This document shows positions 42,282 to 50,320 of a stretch of DNA of 64,000 bases, piece by piece. The DNA is from Nocardia inohanensis NBRC 100128. GTDB lineage: Bacteria; Actinomycetota; Actinomycetes; Mycobacteriales; Mycobacteriaceae. The stretch covers positions 682,001-746,000 of the forward strand of contig NZ_BDBK01000008.1 in the NCBI RefSeq assembly GCF_001612945.1. Reading direction: 5' to 3'. Under the pieces are notes generated by a model. The model searched no databases, was not told where the DNA came from, and saw nothing but the letters and a program-made list of their open reading frames with translations. The first letter of the stretch is position 1. The number at the start of each line of letters is the position of its first letter. Made by a program: the position numbers and the translations under genes.

Positions 42282-43921
42282 CTAGGGCTGCTTTCGGCGG
42301 GGCTGGACAGGAGACCGCGGGCGACGGCTATGGCGTCGGGGGTGTGGTCGAACAGGTGGCCCGCGTCCGGTAGTGCGCCGACCGCGGCCAGACGGCGGCG
42401 ATGGTCCGGGCGCAGACCGGAGATGAGGACGGTGATGCCGCGATGCTCGAGTTTGCCGATGGCGTCCTTCAGCGTGCGCGCGCCGGTGCTGTCGAGGGCG
42501 GTGATGTGGGACATGCGCAGGATCACCACGCGCACATCGGAGACCTCGGCCAGCTCCAGCAGGAAGCGATGGGCGGCGGCGAAGAACAGCGGGCCGTCCA
42601 GGCGGTAGGCGACGATGTGATCGTGCAGCAGGTCGTGTTCCTCCGCCGAATGGTCGCCCTCGTCCAGGGGAATCTGGTGCAGCCGAGCCTCTTTCGACAC
42701 CGCGCGCAGGGCGAGCAGGACCGCGATGCCGACACCGACGGCGACCGCGGTGACCAGGTCCATGGCGACGGTGACCACGAAGGTGGCGATCATGATCGCG
42801 GTGTCGCCCTTGGAGGCGCGGGCGATAGCGCGCAGCGACGCGGTCTCGACCATGCGCACGGTGGTCGCGAGCAGCACCCCGGCCAGCGCGGCCAGCGGGA
42901 TGTGCGCGACCAGCGGCGCGGCCAGATACACCAGGGCGGCCAGTACGACCGCATGGAAGAGCGCCGCGAGCCTGGTCCGCGCTCCGGATCGGACATTGAC
43001 GGCCGTGCGGGCGATCGCCCCCGTCGCGGGAACGCCACCGAACAACGGTGCGGCGATATTGGCCAGACCCTGACCGAAGAGTTCCCGGTCGGGATTGTGG
43101 CGGGTGCCGACCGCCATGGAATCGGCGGCCGTGGCCGAGAGCAGCGATTCGAGGGCGGCGAGTGCGGCCACCGCCAGTGCCGGGGCGAGCAGCCCGCCGA
43201 GATCGGACAGGTGCAGGAACTCCAGTGTGGGAGCTTGTAATCCGGCCGGAATCGCGCCGATGGTGGCGACATCCAGATGCAGGACCACGGCGGCGAGCGT
43301 CGCGACGATCACCGCCAGCAGGGCGAAGGGCAGCTTCGGCAGGTACCGGCCGCCGAGCAGCAGGGCCGCCGCCACCGGCAGGGCGATCAGCAGCGGCAGC
43401 GGATCGGGGTGCGAAAGATATTGGCGCACCGCGTCGGCCGCGGACTGCCACACCTTCTCCCCTTCGGCATGCGCGATGCCCAGCGCCGCCGGGAACTGTT
43501 GCAGCGCGATGACCACCGCGATGCCCGCGGTGAAGCCCTCGATCACCGGGGCGGGCATATAGCGCACCGCGCGCCCCACCCCGGCGATCGCGAGCACCAC
43601 CAGCACGAGGCCGGCCAGCAGCCCCACCGCCAGCACCCCGCCCCCGCCATGCCGGTGGAAGATCGGCACCAGCACCACGGTCATGGCGCCGGTGGGTCCC
43701 GAAACCTGGAAGCGGGAACCGCCGAAGACGGCCGCCACCGCGCCCGCGACCACCGCGGTGGCCAGTCCGGCGGCCGCGCCGAGCCCCGAGGAGATGCCGA
43801 AGCCCAGCGCCAGCGGTAGCGCGACCAGCGCCACGATCAAACCCGAAAGCAGGTCCGCCCCGGGTGCTTTCACGGCCGGTCGCCAATCCGACCAGGCCGG
43901 TAACAGCGCCCGCGCGCTCAA
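42278..43921 (-). CDS. SulP-family anion transporter with STAS domain
   Basis: About 547 residues. The membrane domain has 10 or more helices, beginning LLSGLIVALVALPLALGF and including the SulP signature-like FQVSGPTGAMTVVL. The C-terminal STAS domain (~425-547) has LDSTGARTLKDA. SulP proteins move sulfate, bicarbonate or dicarboxylates; the carbonic anhydrase fusion seen in some members is absent. The start is uncertain: TTG 43921 overlaps the pckG stop, while GTG 43873 would give a protein 16 residues shorter. Placement right after pckG hints at bicarbonate or a C4-dicarboxylate as substrate; inference. Confidence 0.85.
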   Translation of the reverse strand: MSARALLPAWSDWRPAVKAPGADLLSGLIVALVALPLALGFGISSGLGAAAGLATAVVAGAVAAVFGGSRFQVSGPTGAMTVVLVPIFHRHGGGGVLAVGLLAGLVLVVLAIAGVGRAVRYMPAPVIEGFTAGIAVVIALQQFPAALGIAHAEGEKVWQSAADAVRQYLSHPDPLPLLIALPVAAALLLGGRYLPKLPFALLAVIVATLAAVVLHLDVATIGAIPAGLQAPTLEFLHLSDLGGLLAPALAVAALAALESLLSATAADSMAVGTRHNPDRELFGQGLANIAAPLFGGVPATGAIARTAVNVRSGARTRLAALFHAVVLAALVYLAAPLVAHIPLAALAGVLLATTVRMVETASLRAIARASKGDTAIMIATFVVTVAMDLVTAVAVGVGIAVLLALRAVSKEARLHQIPLDEGDHSAEEHDLLHDHIVAYRLDGPLFFAAAHRFLLELAEVSDVRVVILRMSHITALDSTGARTLKDAIGKLEHRGITVLISGLRPDHRRRLAAVGALPDAGHLFDHTPDAIAVARGLLSSPAESSPR

Positions 43922-45747
43922 CGGGCTTGCGACAGACGCTGTTTCAGCGCCGCCAGCTGCTCGCGGAGTTCCTCGGGCAACCGGTTGCCGCCGATACCGG
44001 CGTACCAGTGGTCGATGGAGGCGAGTTCGCGCACCCATTCGCCGTTGTCGACCGCCAGCGCGCTCTTGACCAGTTCCCGATCGGCGGGTTCGAACCCGTC
44101 GAGGTTCAGCGCTTCCGGGGTCGGCACCCAGCCGATCGGGGTCTCCGTCGCCTCGGCGGTGCCCTCCAGGCGTCCGAGCGCCCAGTCGAGCACGCGGACG
44201 TTGTCACCGAATCCGGGCCACAGGAATTGGCCGTCGGCGCTGCGGCGGAACCAGTTGACCTGGAAGATCTTCGGCAGCTTGGCCGGGTCGGCGGCCGCGC
44301 CCAGTTTCAGCCAGTGCGCGAAGTAGTCGCCGACGTGGTAGCCCAGGAACGGCAGCATGGCCATCGGATCGCGGCGCACCACGCCCACCTTGCCCGCCGC
44401 GGCGGCGGTGGTCTCCGAGGAGAGCACCGAGGCGGTGAAGACGCCGTGCGCCCAATCGAAGGTTTCGGCGATCAACGGAATGGTGGAGGCGCGGCGGCCG
44501 CCGAAGAAGATCGCCGAGATCGGCACGCCCCGCGGATCGTTCCATTCCGGAGCCACCGACGGGCACTGTTCGATCGGCGTGCAGTACCGCGAATTCGGGT
44601 GCGCGGCAGGGGTTCCCGAGGCGGGCGTCCAATCCTGTCCGTGCCAGTCGATCAGGTGCGCCGGGGCTTCGCCGGTCAGCCCTTCCCACCAGATGTCGCC
44701 GTCGTCGGTGCGGGCGGTATTGGTGAAGATGGAATTGCCGCGCTCGATGGTGGCGATGGCGTTCGGGTTGGTCTTGACGCCGGTTCCCGGTGCGACGCCG
44801 AAGAATCCGGCCTCCGGGTTGACCGCGTAGAGCCGCCCGTCGTCACCGAAGCGCAGCCAGGCGATGTCGTCGCCGACCGTCTCGGCCTTCCAGCCCGGCA
44901 ATGCGGGTTCGAGCATGGCCAGGTTGGTCTTACCGCACGAGGACGGGAAGGCGGCCGCGATGTAGTGCGTCTTCCCTTGCGGGGAAGTCAGTTTCAGGAT
45001 CAGCATGTGCTCGGCCAGCCAGCCCTCGTCACGCCCCAGCACCGATGCGATGCGCAGCGCGAAGCACTTCTTGCCCAGCAGCGCGTTGCCGCCGTAGCCC
45101 GAGCCGTAGCTCCAGATCTCGCGGCGTTCGGGGAAGTGCGAGATGTACTTGGTCTTGTCGCAGGGCCAGGCTACATCCGGCTGCCCGGGGCTCAGCGGCG
45201 CACCGACCGAATGCAGGCATTTCACGAATTCGGTTTCGCCGGTGAGCTTCTCCCACACCTGCTGCCCGGAGCGGGTCATGATCTGCATCGACACGGCCAC
45301 GTACTCCGAATCGGTGATCTGCACACCGAATTTGGGGTCGGCCGCTTCCAAGGGCCCCATGCAGAAGGCGATCACGTACATGGTCCGCCCGGCCATCGCA
45401 CCCCGGTAGTGCTCGGTCATGACGGTGCGCATATCGACCGGATCCACCCAGTTGTTGGTCGGCCCGGCATCCGCCTTCTCCTCGGAGCAGATGTAGGTGC
45501 GGTCCTCCACCCGCGCCACATCGTCGGGATCCGAGACGCACCAGAACGAGTTCGGCTTCGCCGGTAGCGGTACGAACGTGCCCTTGGCGACGAGCTCGGC
45601 GGTGAGCCGGTCCCATTCGCCGCGGGAGCCGTCGCAGAACACGATCCGCTCGGGTGCGGTCAATTCGGCGACCTCGGCGACCCAGGCCAGGATGCCCTCG
45701 TGGTCGGTGGGCGCGGCCACGGTCGCGGCGACAGAACGTTCGGACAC
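43918..45747 (-). CDS. pckG: phosphoenolpyruvate carboxykinase (GTP)
   Basis: A 609-residue GTP-dependent PEPCK, the family's usual length. Motifs include SEEKADAGPTNNW, GSGYGGNALLGKKCFALR, AAFPSSCGKTNLAML (kinase-1a P-loop with reactive Cys), VGDDIAWLRF (metal Asp), NPNAIATI and FFGGRR. It converts oxaloacetate and GTP to PEP and CO2, the entry to gluconeogenesis and a major anaplerotic switch in mycobacteria-like organisms. GTG 45747 is chosen over an upstream ATG because AGAGAGG lies seven bases upstream. Its promoter region holds a 27-bp element shared with the arsR-hydrolase region. Confidence 0.97.
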   Translation of the reverse strand: MSERSVAATVAAPTDHEGILAWVAEVAELTAPERIVFCDGSRGEWDRLTAELVAKGTFVPLPAKPNSFWCVSDPDDVARVEDRTYICSEEKADAGPTNNWVDPVDMRTVMTEHYRGAMAGRTMYVIAFCMGPLEAADPKFGVQITDSEYVAVSMQIMTRSGQQVWEKLTGETEFVKCLHSVGAPLSPGQPDVAWPCDKTKYISHFPERREIWSYGSGYGGNALLGKKCFALRIASVLGRDEGWLAEHMLILKLTSPQGKTHYIAAAFPSSCGKTNLAMLEPALPGWKAETVGDDIAWLRFGDDGRLYAVNPEAGFFGVAPGTGVKTNPNAIATIERGNSIFTNTARTDDGDIWWEGLTGEAPAHLIDWHGQDWTPASGTPAAHPNSRYCTPIEQCPSVAPEWNDPRGVPISAIFFGGRRASTIPLIAETFDWAHGVFTASVLSSETTAAAAGKVGVVRRDPMAMLPFLGYHVGDYFAHWLKLGAAADPAKLPKIFQVNWFRRSADGQFLWPGFGDNVRVLDWALGRLEGTAEATETPIGWVPTPEALNLDGFEPADRELVKSALAVDNGEWVRELASIDHWYAGIGGNRLPEELREQLAALKQRLSQAR

Positions 45748-45769
45748 GGCGAACCTCTCTTTGCGGAAC

Positions 45770-45803
45770 AACTAGATAGTTATTTTAGAAACTCTGCAAT
45801 CAG
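45770..45803. promoter_or_regulatory. pckG promoter element: palindrome plus shared 27-bp site
   Basis: AACTAGATAGTT (45770-45781) is a 12-bp near-palindrome (5-bp arms). Overlapping it, 45777-45803 read on the minus strand gives CTGATTGCAGAGTTT followed by CTAAAATAACTA, matching 22 of 27 bases of the site at 46226-46252 in direct register. The AT-rich stretch lies 23-56 bp upstream of the pckG start and stands out in this GC-rich DNA. Likely promoter and regulator binding site. Confidence 0.6.
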
Positions 45804-45841
45804 CAAGTACAGAGGGCACCCCTGTGAGGTTGGGCGCACCG

Positions 45842-46171
45842 CTATGCGGGTTGTTCGAGCACCTCGGCCTGGCCGGCGACGACCCCGGTCAGAATGGCGC
45901 GGGCGGCGGCGAGCAGCTCGGCGACCTGGGGCGAGGTGAGTTCATAGGTCACCGACAGCCCTTCACGGCGGGCCACCACCAGACCGGCGCGACGCAGAAT
46001 CGACAGCTGCTGGGACAGATTCGCCGGCTCGACCTCGATCTCGGTCAGCAATTCCGAGACCGCGTGCTCGCGCTGGCTGAGCAGCTCCAGCACCCGGATA
46101 CGTACCGGATGTCCGAGCGTTTTGAAGAAGTCGGCTTTCATTTGATAGAGCGGCCGTTGCAGTCCTGGCAT
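45842..46171 (-). CDS. ArsR-family winged-helix regulator
   Basis: A 109-residue ArsR-type repressor: FFKTLGHPVRIRVLELLSQ, AVSELLTEIEVEPANLSQQLSILRRAGLV (recognition helix with SQQLSIL) and RREGLSVTYELTSP wing. No CxC metal motif is present, so it probably senses something other than a thiophilic metal. The ATG at 46171 is preferred with AAGGAG upstream; Met at 46141 is possible. Divergent from the hydrolase gene and head-to-head with the AT-rich element at 46226-46252, so it probably controls the hydrolase and itself, and perhaps pckG. Confidence 0.88.
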   Translation of the reverse strand: MPGLQRPLYQMKADFFKTLGHPVRIRVLELLSQREHAVSELLTEIEVEPANLSQQLSILRRAGLVVARREGLSVTYELTSPQVAELLAAARAILTGVVAGQAEVLEQPA

Positions 46172-46225
46172 GTACGCGCCCGCTCCTTCCGCTGACGACC
46201 GTCCTCGACACGGACCGGCCATCTC

Positions 46226-46252
46226 CTGATTGCAGAGTTTAGCAAATAACAC
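46226..46252. promoter_or_regulatory. AT-rich element in the arsR/hydrolase intergenic region
   Basis: CTGATTGCAGAGTTT followed by AGCAAATAACAC contains the inverted pair TTGC-N8-GCAA and equals 22 of 27 bases of the pckG upstream site. It lies between divergent starts at 46171 and 46312. Best candidate for the ArsR operator and the divergent promoters. Confidence 0.6.
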
Positions 46253-46311
46253 ATCCATCCCCGATGATGTCCGAGCAACCACGCACCCGCGTGACCGACA
46301 GGAGAACGCTC

Positions 46312-47127
46312 ATGCCCCTCGCCACCCTCAATGGGATCCGGCTCAACTACGACGTGACCGGCACCGGGCCGTTGGTCGTGCTGATCATGGGTACCGGCAG
46401 CCCGGGGCGGGTGTGGCGCACATACCAGGTTCCGGCCCTGGTGCAGGCGGGCTTCCGGGTCGCCACCATGGACAATCGCGGTATCGCGCCGTCGGACGAG
46501 TGCGCGCACGGCATGCGGGTCGAGGATCTGGTCGCCGATACCGCGGCGCTGATCGAGCATCTCGGCGGCGGCCCCGCGCATGTGGTGGGCACTTCGATGG
46601 GCGCGCGGGTCGCGCAGGAACTCGCGCTGGCCCGGCCGGGATCGGTGCGAAAGCTGGTGCTGCTGGCCACCACCGGGCGTCCGCATCCGATGGCGCACAC
46701 CATGAATCTGGGTGAACAGGCGTTGATCGATCAGGGCATACAGCTGCCGGCCCAATACGCGGCGGCGGTCAAGGCGTCGCTGAACCTGTCCCCGCACACG
46801 CTCGAAGACCCCGTCAAGGCCCAGGAGTGGCTCGACATCTTCGAGTACACCGCGGGCGCCAAACCCTCGCCCGGCGTGCGCGCGCAGCTGCGTATGGATC
46901 GCTCCCGCGACCGGCTGGCCGATTACGCGCGGATCACCGCCCCCACCCTGGTGGTGGGATTCGCCGACGATCGCATGCTGCCACCGGTATTCGGCCGCGA
47001 GGTGGCCGCGGCCATCCCCGGCGCGCGGTTCACCGAAATCGAAAAGTGCGGCCACTACGGCTATCTGGAGCGTCCCGAAGAGGTCAACCGCACCATCATC
47101 GACTTCCTCACCGCCCGAACCGCCTGA
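46312..47127 (+). CDS. alpha/beta hydrolase
   Basis: A 271-residue alpha/beta hydrolase: LIMGTGSPGRVW (oxyanion region), TMDNRGIAPSD, the nucleophile elbow VVGTSMGARVAQE (Ser near residue 94), GFADDRMLPP (acid) and CGHYGYLERPEEV (His near 247). The layout fits esterase/haloperoxidase-like hydrolases. RBS AGGAGA precedes ATG 46312. Divergent from the ArsR gene, which probably regulates it. Substrate unknown. Confidence 0.9.
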   Translation: MPLATLNGIRLNYDVTGTGPLVVLIMGTGSPGRVWRTYQVPALVQAGFRVATMDNRGIAPSDECAHGMRVEDLVADTAALIEHLGGGPAHVVGTSMGARVAQELALARPGSVRKLVLLATTGRPHPMAHTMNLGEQALIDQGIQLPAQYAAAVKASLNLSPHTLEDPVKAQEWLDIFEYTAGAKPSPGVRAQLRMDRSRDRLADYARITAPTLVVGFADDRMLPPVFGREVAAAIPGARFTEIEKCGHYGYLERPEEVNRTIIDFLTARTA

Positions 47128-47167
47128 CCCGCAACACCTTCCGACCACCGACGAACAGGACCAGCCG

Positions 47168-47512
47168 ATGAGCCAGTTACCACCCTGCCCCGCGTGCGCG
47201 AGCGAATACACCTACGAGATGGGCGCACTGCTCACCTGCCCCGAATGCGCCCACGAGTGGCAGGCCGAATCCGCCACTGACGCAGGGGAAGAGCAGGTGA
47301 TCCGGGATGCGGTCGGCAATGTCCTCGCCGACGGCGACACCGTCACCGTGATCAAATCCCTCAAGGTCAAGGGCAGCCCCACCGGCATCAAGGCCGGTAC
47401 CAAGGTCCGCAATATCCGTCTCGTGGACGGCGTGGGCGATCACGACATCGACTGCAAGGTCGACGGGATCGGTCCGATGCAGCTCAAATCCAGTGTGGTC
47501 AAGAAGGTCTGA
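47168..47512 (+). CDS. YjdM/PhnA-family zinc-ribbon protein
   Basis: A 114-residue protein: an N-terminal zinc ribbon CPAC...CPEC (residues ~8-28) and a C-terminal SH3-like barrel with DGDTVTVIKSLKVKG and CKVDGIGPMQLKSSVVKKV, the signature of YjdM (formerly PhnA). The biochemical role of the family is not settled; it is unrelated to phosphonoacetate hydrolase. It follows the hydrolase by 40 bp on the same strand and its end overlaps the tail of hpf by 14 bp. Confidence 0.92.
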   Translation: MSQLPPCPACASEYTYEMGALLTCPECAHEWQAESATDAGEEQVIRDAVGNVLADGDTVTVIKSLKVKGSPTGIKAGTKVRNIRLVDGVGDHDIDCKVDGIGPMQLKSSVVKKV

Positions 47513-48269
47513 CGGCCGCTGATCCGGCCGCCAGCACCAGGCCGAGGTTGCCGTCGTAGCGGCGGTAGAGCAGCCGCCCGCGGCCTGCCTCGGCGTCGGT
47601 GTAGAACAGGAACGGCAGGCCGTAGCGGCACAGGCGGGCAGCGGCTTCCGCTTCGGTGAGCTCGCGGGTCGGCTGCGGGTTCACGGTCAGGCGCAGAGCG
47701 GTGATCTCGCGGGGCGGGCGGGTGTGGTGCTGGCGGGCCAGGCGGACTCCGGTCGGCCCGGCCCAGTAGACGAGGGCGTCCTCGCCGGTGTCGCGGTCGG
47801 TGAACAGGTGGGCGTCGTAGTCCATGGCGTCCATCGCCGCCACGGCCGCGCGCACGTCGCCGACCATCGGGACGACCGTCTTCCAATGCACCACGGGCTT
47901 TTCCGCACCGGCGTACGCGAGCGGGGCGCGGCCCGGGTCGGGTTCCCAGCGGGGCGGGGCCAGATCGAGCAGGCGGGTCAGTTGGCGGTCCAGGCGTTCG
48001 GCGGCGAAGGTGAGCGCGAAGCCGCCGGGACCGTCGGCCTGAGCGCGCACCGGCCGGCCCGCGCATTTCACGTTCACCTGCGCGATGGTGGTGCCGTGGG
48101 AGTTGCCGAGCGCCGTCAGCCGGATCCGCGCATCCTGCCCGAGATGGTGCCGCCGCAGCAGCTGGCCGATCACCCGGCGGGCGCGGCGCACCATCACATC
48201 GTCCACTCCGCCCGCCGCGACCACCTCTACTTCGGGCTCGACCACTGTCGCCAATCCCCTTGCGCTCAC
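47499..48269 (-). CDS. hpf: long-form ribosome hibernation promoting factor
   Basis: A 256-residue HPF/RaiA-type protein. An N-terminal S30AE-like domain (about 10-115) is followed by two S30AE C-terminal-like repeats: YDAHLFTDRDTGEDALVYW and LPFLFYTDAEAGRGRLLYRRYDGN. Long HPFs bind the decoding region of the 30S subunit and dimerise 70S ribosomes into inactive 100S particles in stress or stationary phase. GTG 48269 has GAGGAGG upstream. A DosR-like box (48349-48362) lies 80 bp upstream, which suits induction in hypoxia as for mycobacterial relatives. Confidence 0.88.
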   Translation of the reverse strand: MSARGLATVVEPEVEVVAAGGVDDVMVRRARRVIGQLLRRHHLGQDARIRLTALGNSHGTTIAQVNVKCAGRPVRAQADGPGGFALTFAAERLDRQLTRLLDLAPPRWEPDPGRAPLAYAGAEKPVVHWKTVVPMVGDVRAAVAAMDAMDYDAHLFTDRDTGEDALVYWAGPTGVRLARQHHTRPPREITALRLTVNPQPTRELTEAEAAARLCRYGLPFLFYTDAEAGRGRLLYRRYDGNLGLVLAAGSAAVRPS

Positions 48270-48348
48270 GGTTACCGACCTCCTCCGCTTCGATTCGACC
48301 GGGTCCCCGGCCGTCACCAATGCCACCATCGCGCCGGACCCGCCCACA

Positions 48349-48362
48349 GGGCCGAAAGTCCC
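48349..48362 (-). promoter_or_regulatory. DosR-like box upstream of hpf
   Basis: GGGCCGAAAGTCCC matches 12 of 14 positions of the published mycobacterial DosR core GGGACTWWAGTCCC. It lies 80 bp before the hpf start codon, a normal distance for this activator. It is the best of the boxes in this region. Confidence 0.6.
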
Positions 48363-48416
48363 CGTCCGGCACCACCTGCGCGAGGTGCCCGGCGTGTCGG
48401 AGAACGCGCGGCTAAC

Positions 48417-49388
48417 TCACCTCCGGGCTCGTTCGCGGGCGAGCGCCCGATCGCGCTGTTCTTCGAAGCGCGGGATCTGCACCTGCCGCAGGTCGTCCAG
48501 GTAGACCGCCAGGCGGTCCCGGGCCTTCTCCCCTTCGGCACCGAAATCGTTGCGGCCGAATACATCCCAATGCCGGAGCACCGGCTCGAGCACGTCCTCC
48601 AGGTGCTGGCGCAGATCGTAGACGCCGTGTTTGGCCATCAGCACGCCGTTGCGGCGGAAGTTGGGCATGCCGGCGCCGGGCATCCGGAAGTTCTCGACGA
48701 TCAGGTCGATGGCCTGCATGGCTTGATCCGGCACCAGGTCCAGCGCCGCACCGCACAGGGTCCGGTAGAAGATCATGTGCAGGTTCTCGTCGAGCGCCAG
48801 CCGCTGCAACATGCGGTCGGCGATCGGATCGTCGCACACCTTGGCGGTATTGCGATGACTGATCCGGGTGGCGAGTTCCTGGAAGCTCACATACGCCACC
48901 GAGTACAGGAAGCCGGCATGGGCGGCCGCGGTCGCGGCGTCCAGCGGCGCGGCGAAACCGTGTGTCATATGCACCATCCGGTCGTTCTCCAGCGCGACCG
49001 GATCGACGCCGCGGGTCACCACCAGATAGTCGCGCAGCACCACGCTGTGCCGGTTCTCCTCGGCGGTCCAGCGCCCCACCCAGGTGCCCCACGCGCCGTC
49101 GCGGGAGAAGTTCTCGGCGATCTCCCGGTGATAGGAGGGCAGATTGTCCTCGGTCAGCAGATTGGTGACCAGCGCCGCCTTGGCCACCTCCGACAGCGTG
49201 GATTGCCCCGGCTCCCAATCGATTCCACCGAGCTGCGCGAAATTGCGCCCCTCGTCCCAGGGCACATAGTCGTGCGGATGCCAATCCTTGAACACCGACA
49301 GATGCCGATCCAGCGCCTGCCCGGCAACCGGTTCGAGTTCGACGAGAATCTCATGCTGCGTAAGTTCACGCGCCACTGCTGGATCCAC
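48417..49388 (-). CDS. soluble acyl-ACP desaturase (DesA-type)
   Basis: A 323-residue four-helix diiron desaturase. Ligands: Glu80 (LLTEDN), Glu111/His114 (AEENRH), Glu171 (SFQELA) and Glu201/His204 (LDENLH). It resembles plant-type stearoyl-ACP desaturases and mycobacterial DesA1/DesA2, which desaturate ACP-bound chains for mycolic acid or membrane lipid synthesis. Start GTG 49388; GGAG stands nine bases upstream. Single gene, divergent from the SRPBCC gene, with DosR-like boxes in the shared spacer. Confidence 0.93.
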   Translation of the reverse strand: MDPAVARELTQHEILVELEPVAGQALDRHLSVFKDWHPHDYVPWDEGRNFAQLGGIDWEPGQSTLSEVAKAALVTNLLTEDNLPSYHREIAENFSRDGAWGTWVGRWTAEENRHSVVLRDYLVVTRGVDPVALENDRMVHMTHGFAAPLDAATAAAHAGFLYSVAYVSFQELATRISHRNTAKVCDDPIADRMLQRLALDENLHMIFYRTLCGAALDLVPDQAMQAIDLIVENFRMPGAGMPNFRRNGVLMAKHGVYDLRQHLEDVLEPVLRHWDVFGRNDFGAEGEKARDRLAVYLDDLRQVQIPRFEEQRDRALARERARR

Positions 49389-49453
49389 CTTCCGCTCCGC
49401 TGATCGGGTTGAACGCCATCGATCACCGTTCCGGATCGGGTATCGGACCGGCA

Positions 49454-49490
49454 GGGTCGAAGGTCACCCGGCGGGCGGGCCTTTCGATCA
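49454..49490. promoter_or_regulatory. possible DosR-like box pair in the desaturase/SRPBCC spacer
   Basis: GGGTCGAAGGTCAC (49454-49467) fits 10 of 14 DosR-core positions. A weaker GGGCCTTTCGATCA (49477-49490) begins 23 bp later. They lie 66 bp from the desaturase start and about 120-157 bp from the SRPBCC start in the 222-bp divergent spacer. Confidence 0.4.
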
Positions 49491-49610
49491 CGGAATCGGG
49501 GTCCCGGAGCTCGCATCGCATTTTGCCGCGCCAATGAGGTCTTTCGACACTGGCTCGGGAACCGTTGCGCCACAGAGGATCAGCTGAAAACGAAGCGAAG
49601 GAGAGATCTC

Positions 49611-50318
49611 GTGAAGAAGCTGACCGCCGGTGTGATCGGGGTGGCGTCCGCCGTGGCGGGGCTCGCTGCCGGATACCCGATCCTCGCCCGCACTCGCTGC
49701 CTGACCTGGGGTGCGACCGCCGAGGAGGCGGGCCGGGCGCTACCCGGTGACGGGCTGCTGCCCACGCCGCAGGTGATGAGCACCCGTGCGGTCACCATCG
49801 AGGCGACCGCCGAGAAGATCTGGCCCTGGCTGGTGCAGATCGGGCCGGGGCGCGGTGGGGCGTACACCTATGACTGGATCGAGCAGCTGTTCGGTCTGGA
49901 TATGCACAGCGCGGACGATGTGCTGCCGCAGTTCCAGAATCTCGCCGTCGGGGATGTCATGCCGCTCGGCGAATCGGGGCCGCGGATGCGGGTGGCCATT
50001 CTCGATCGGCCGCATTCGCTGGTCTTCGCGTCCGAGGATCACAACTGGGTGTGGGAGTTCGTGCTCGAACCCGTGGCCGCCACCGAGAGCACCCGGTTGA
50101 TTTCCCGGAATCGGATCGCGCAGCCGGGCGCCGCCTGGCCCGCGCGCCTGTTCTCCATGCTCGTGATGGAGCCGGGCAGTCTGCTGATGGAACGGAAGAT
50201 GCTGCTGGGTATCAAGGAGCGGGCCGAACGCCGGGATGCGTTGCCGGTGGTGACCAAAGACCTCGCCGGACAGCCACAAAGCCTGTATGCGCCGGACGCG
50301 CCCGCCCGAACACTTTAG
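49611..50318 (+). CDS. SRPBCC-superfamily (polyketide cyclase/START-like) protein
   Basis: A 235-residue protein: an N-terminal hydrophobic segment (GVIGVASAVAGLAAGYPIL) that may anchor it, then an SRPBCC helix-grip pattern with TIEATAEKIWPWLVQIG, GAYTYDWIEQLFG, MRVAILDRPHSLVF and WEFVLEP. This fold binds hydrophobic ligands; catalytic residues are not evident. GTG 49611 has AAGGAGA upstream. It precedes the Acg-like gene by two bases, so the two are co-transcribed. Confidence 0.85.
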   Translation: MKKLTAGVIGVASAVAGLAAGYPILARTRCLTWGATAEEAGRALPGDGLLPTPQVMSTRAVTIEATAEKIWPWLVQIGPGRGGAYTYDWIEQLFGLDMHSADDVLPQFQNLAVGDVMPLGESGPRMRVAILDRPHSLVFASEDHNWVWEFVLEPVAATESTRLISRNRIAQPGAAWPARLFSMLVMEPGSLLMERKMLLGIKERAERRDALPVVTKDLAGQPQSLYAPDAPARTL

Positions 50319-50320
50319 CT

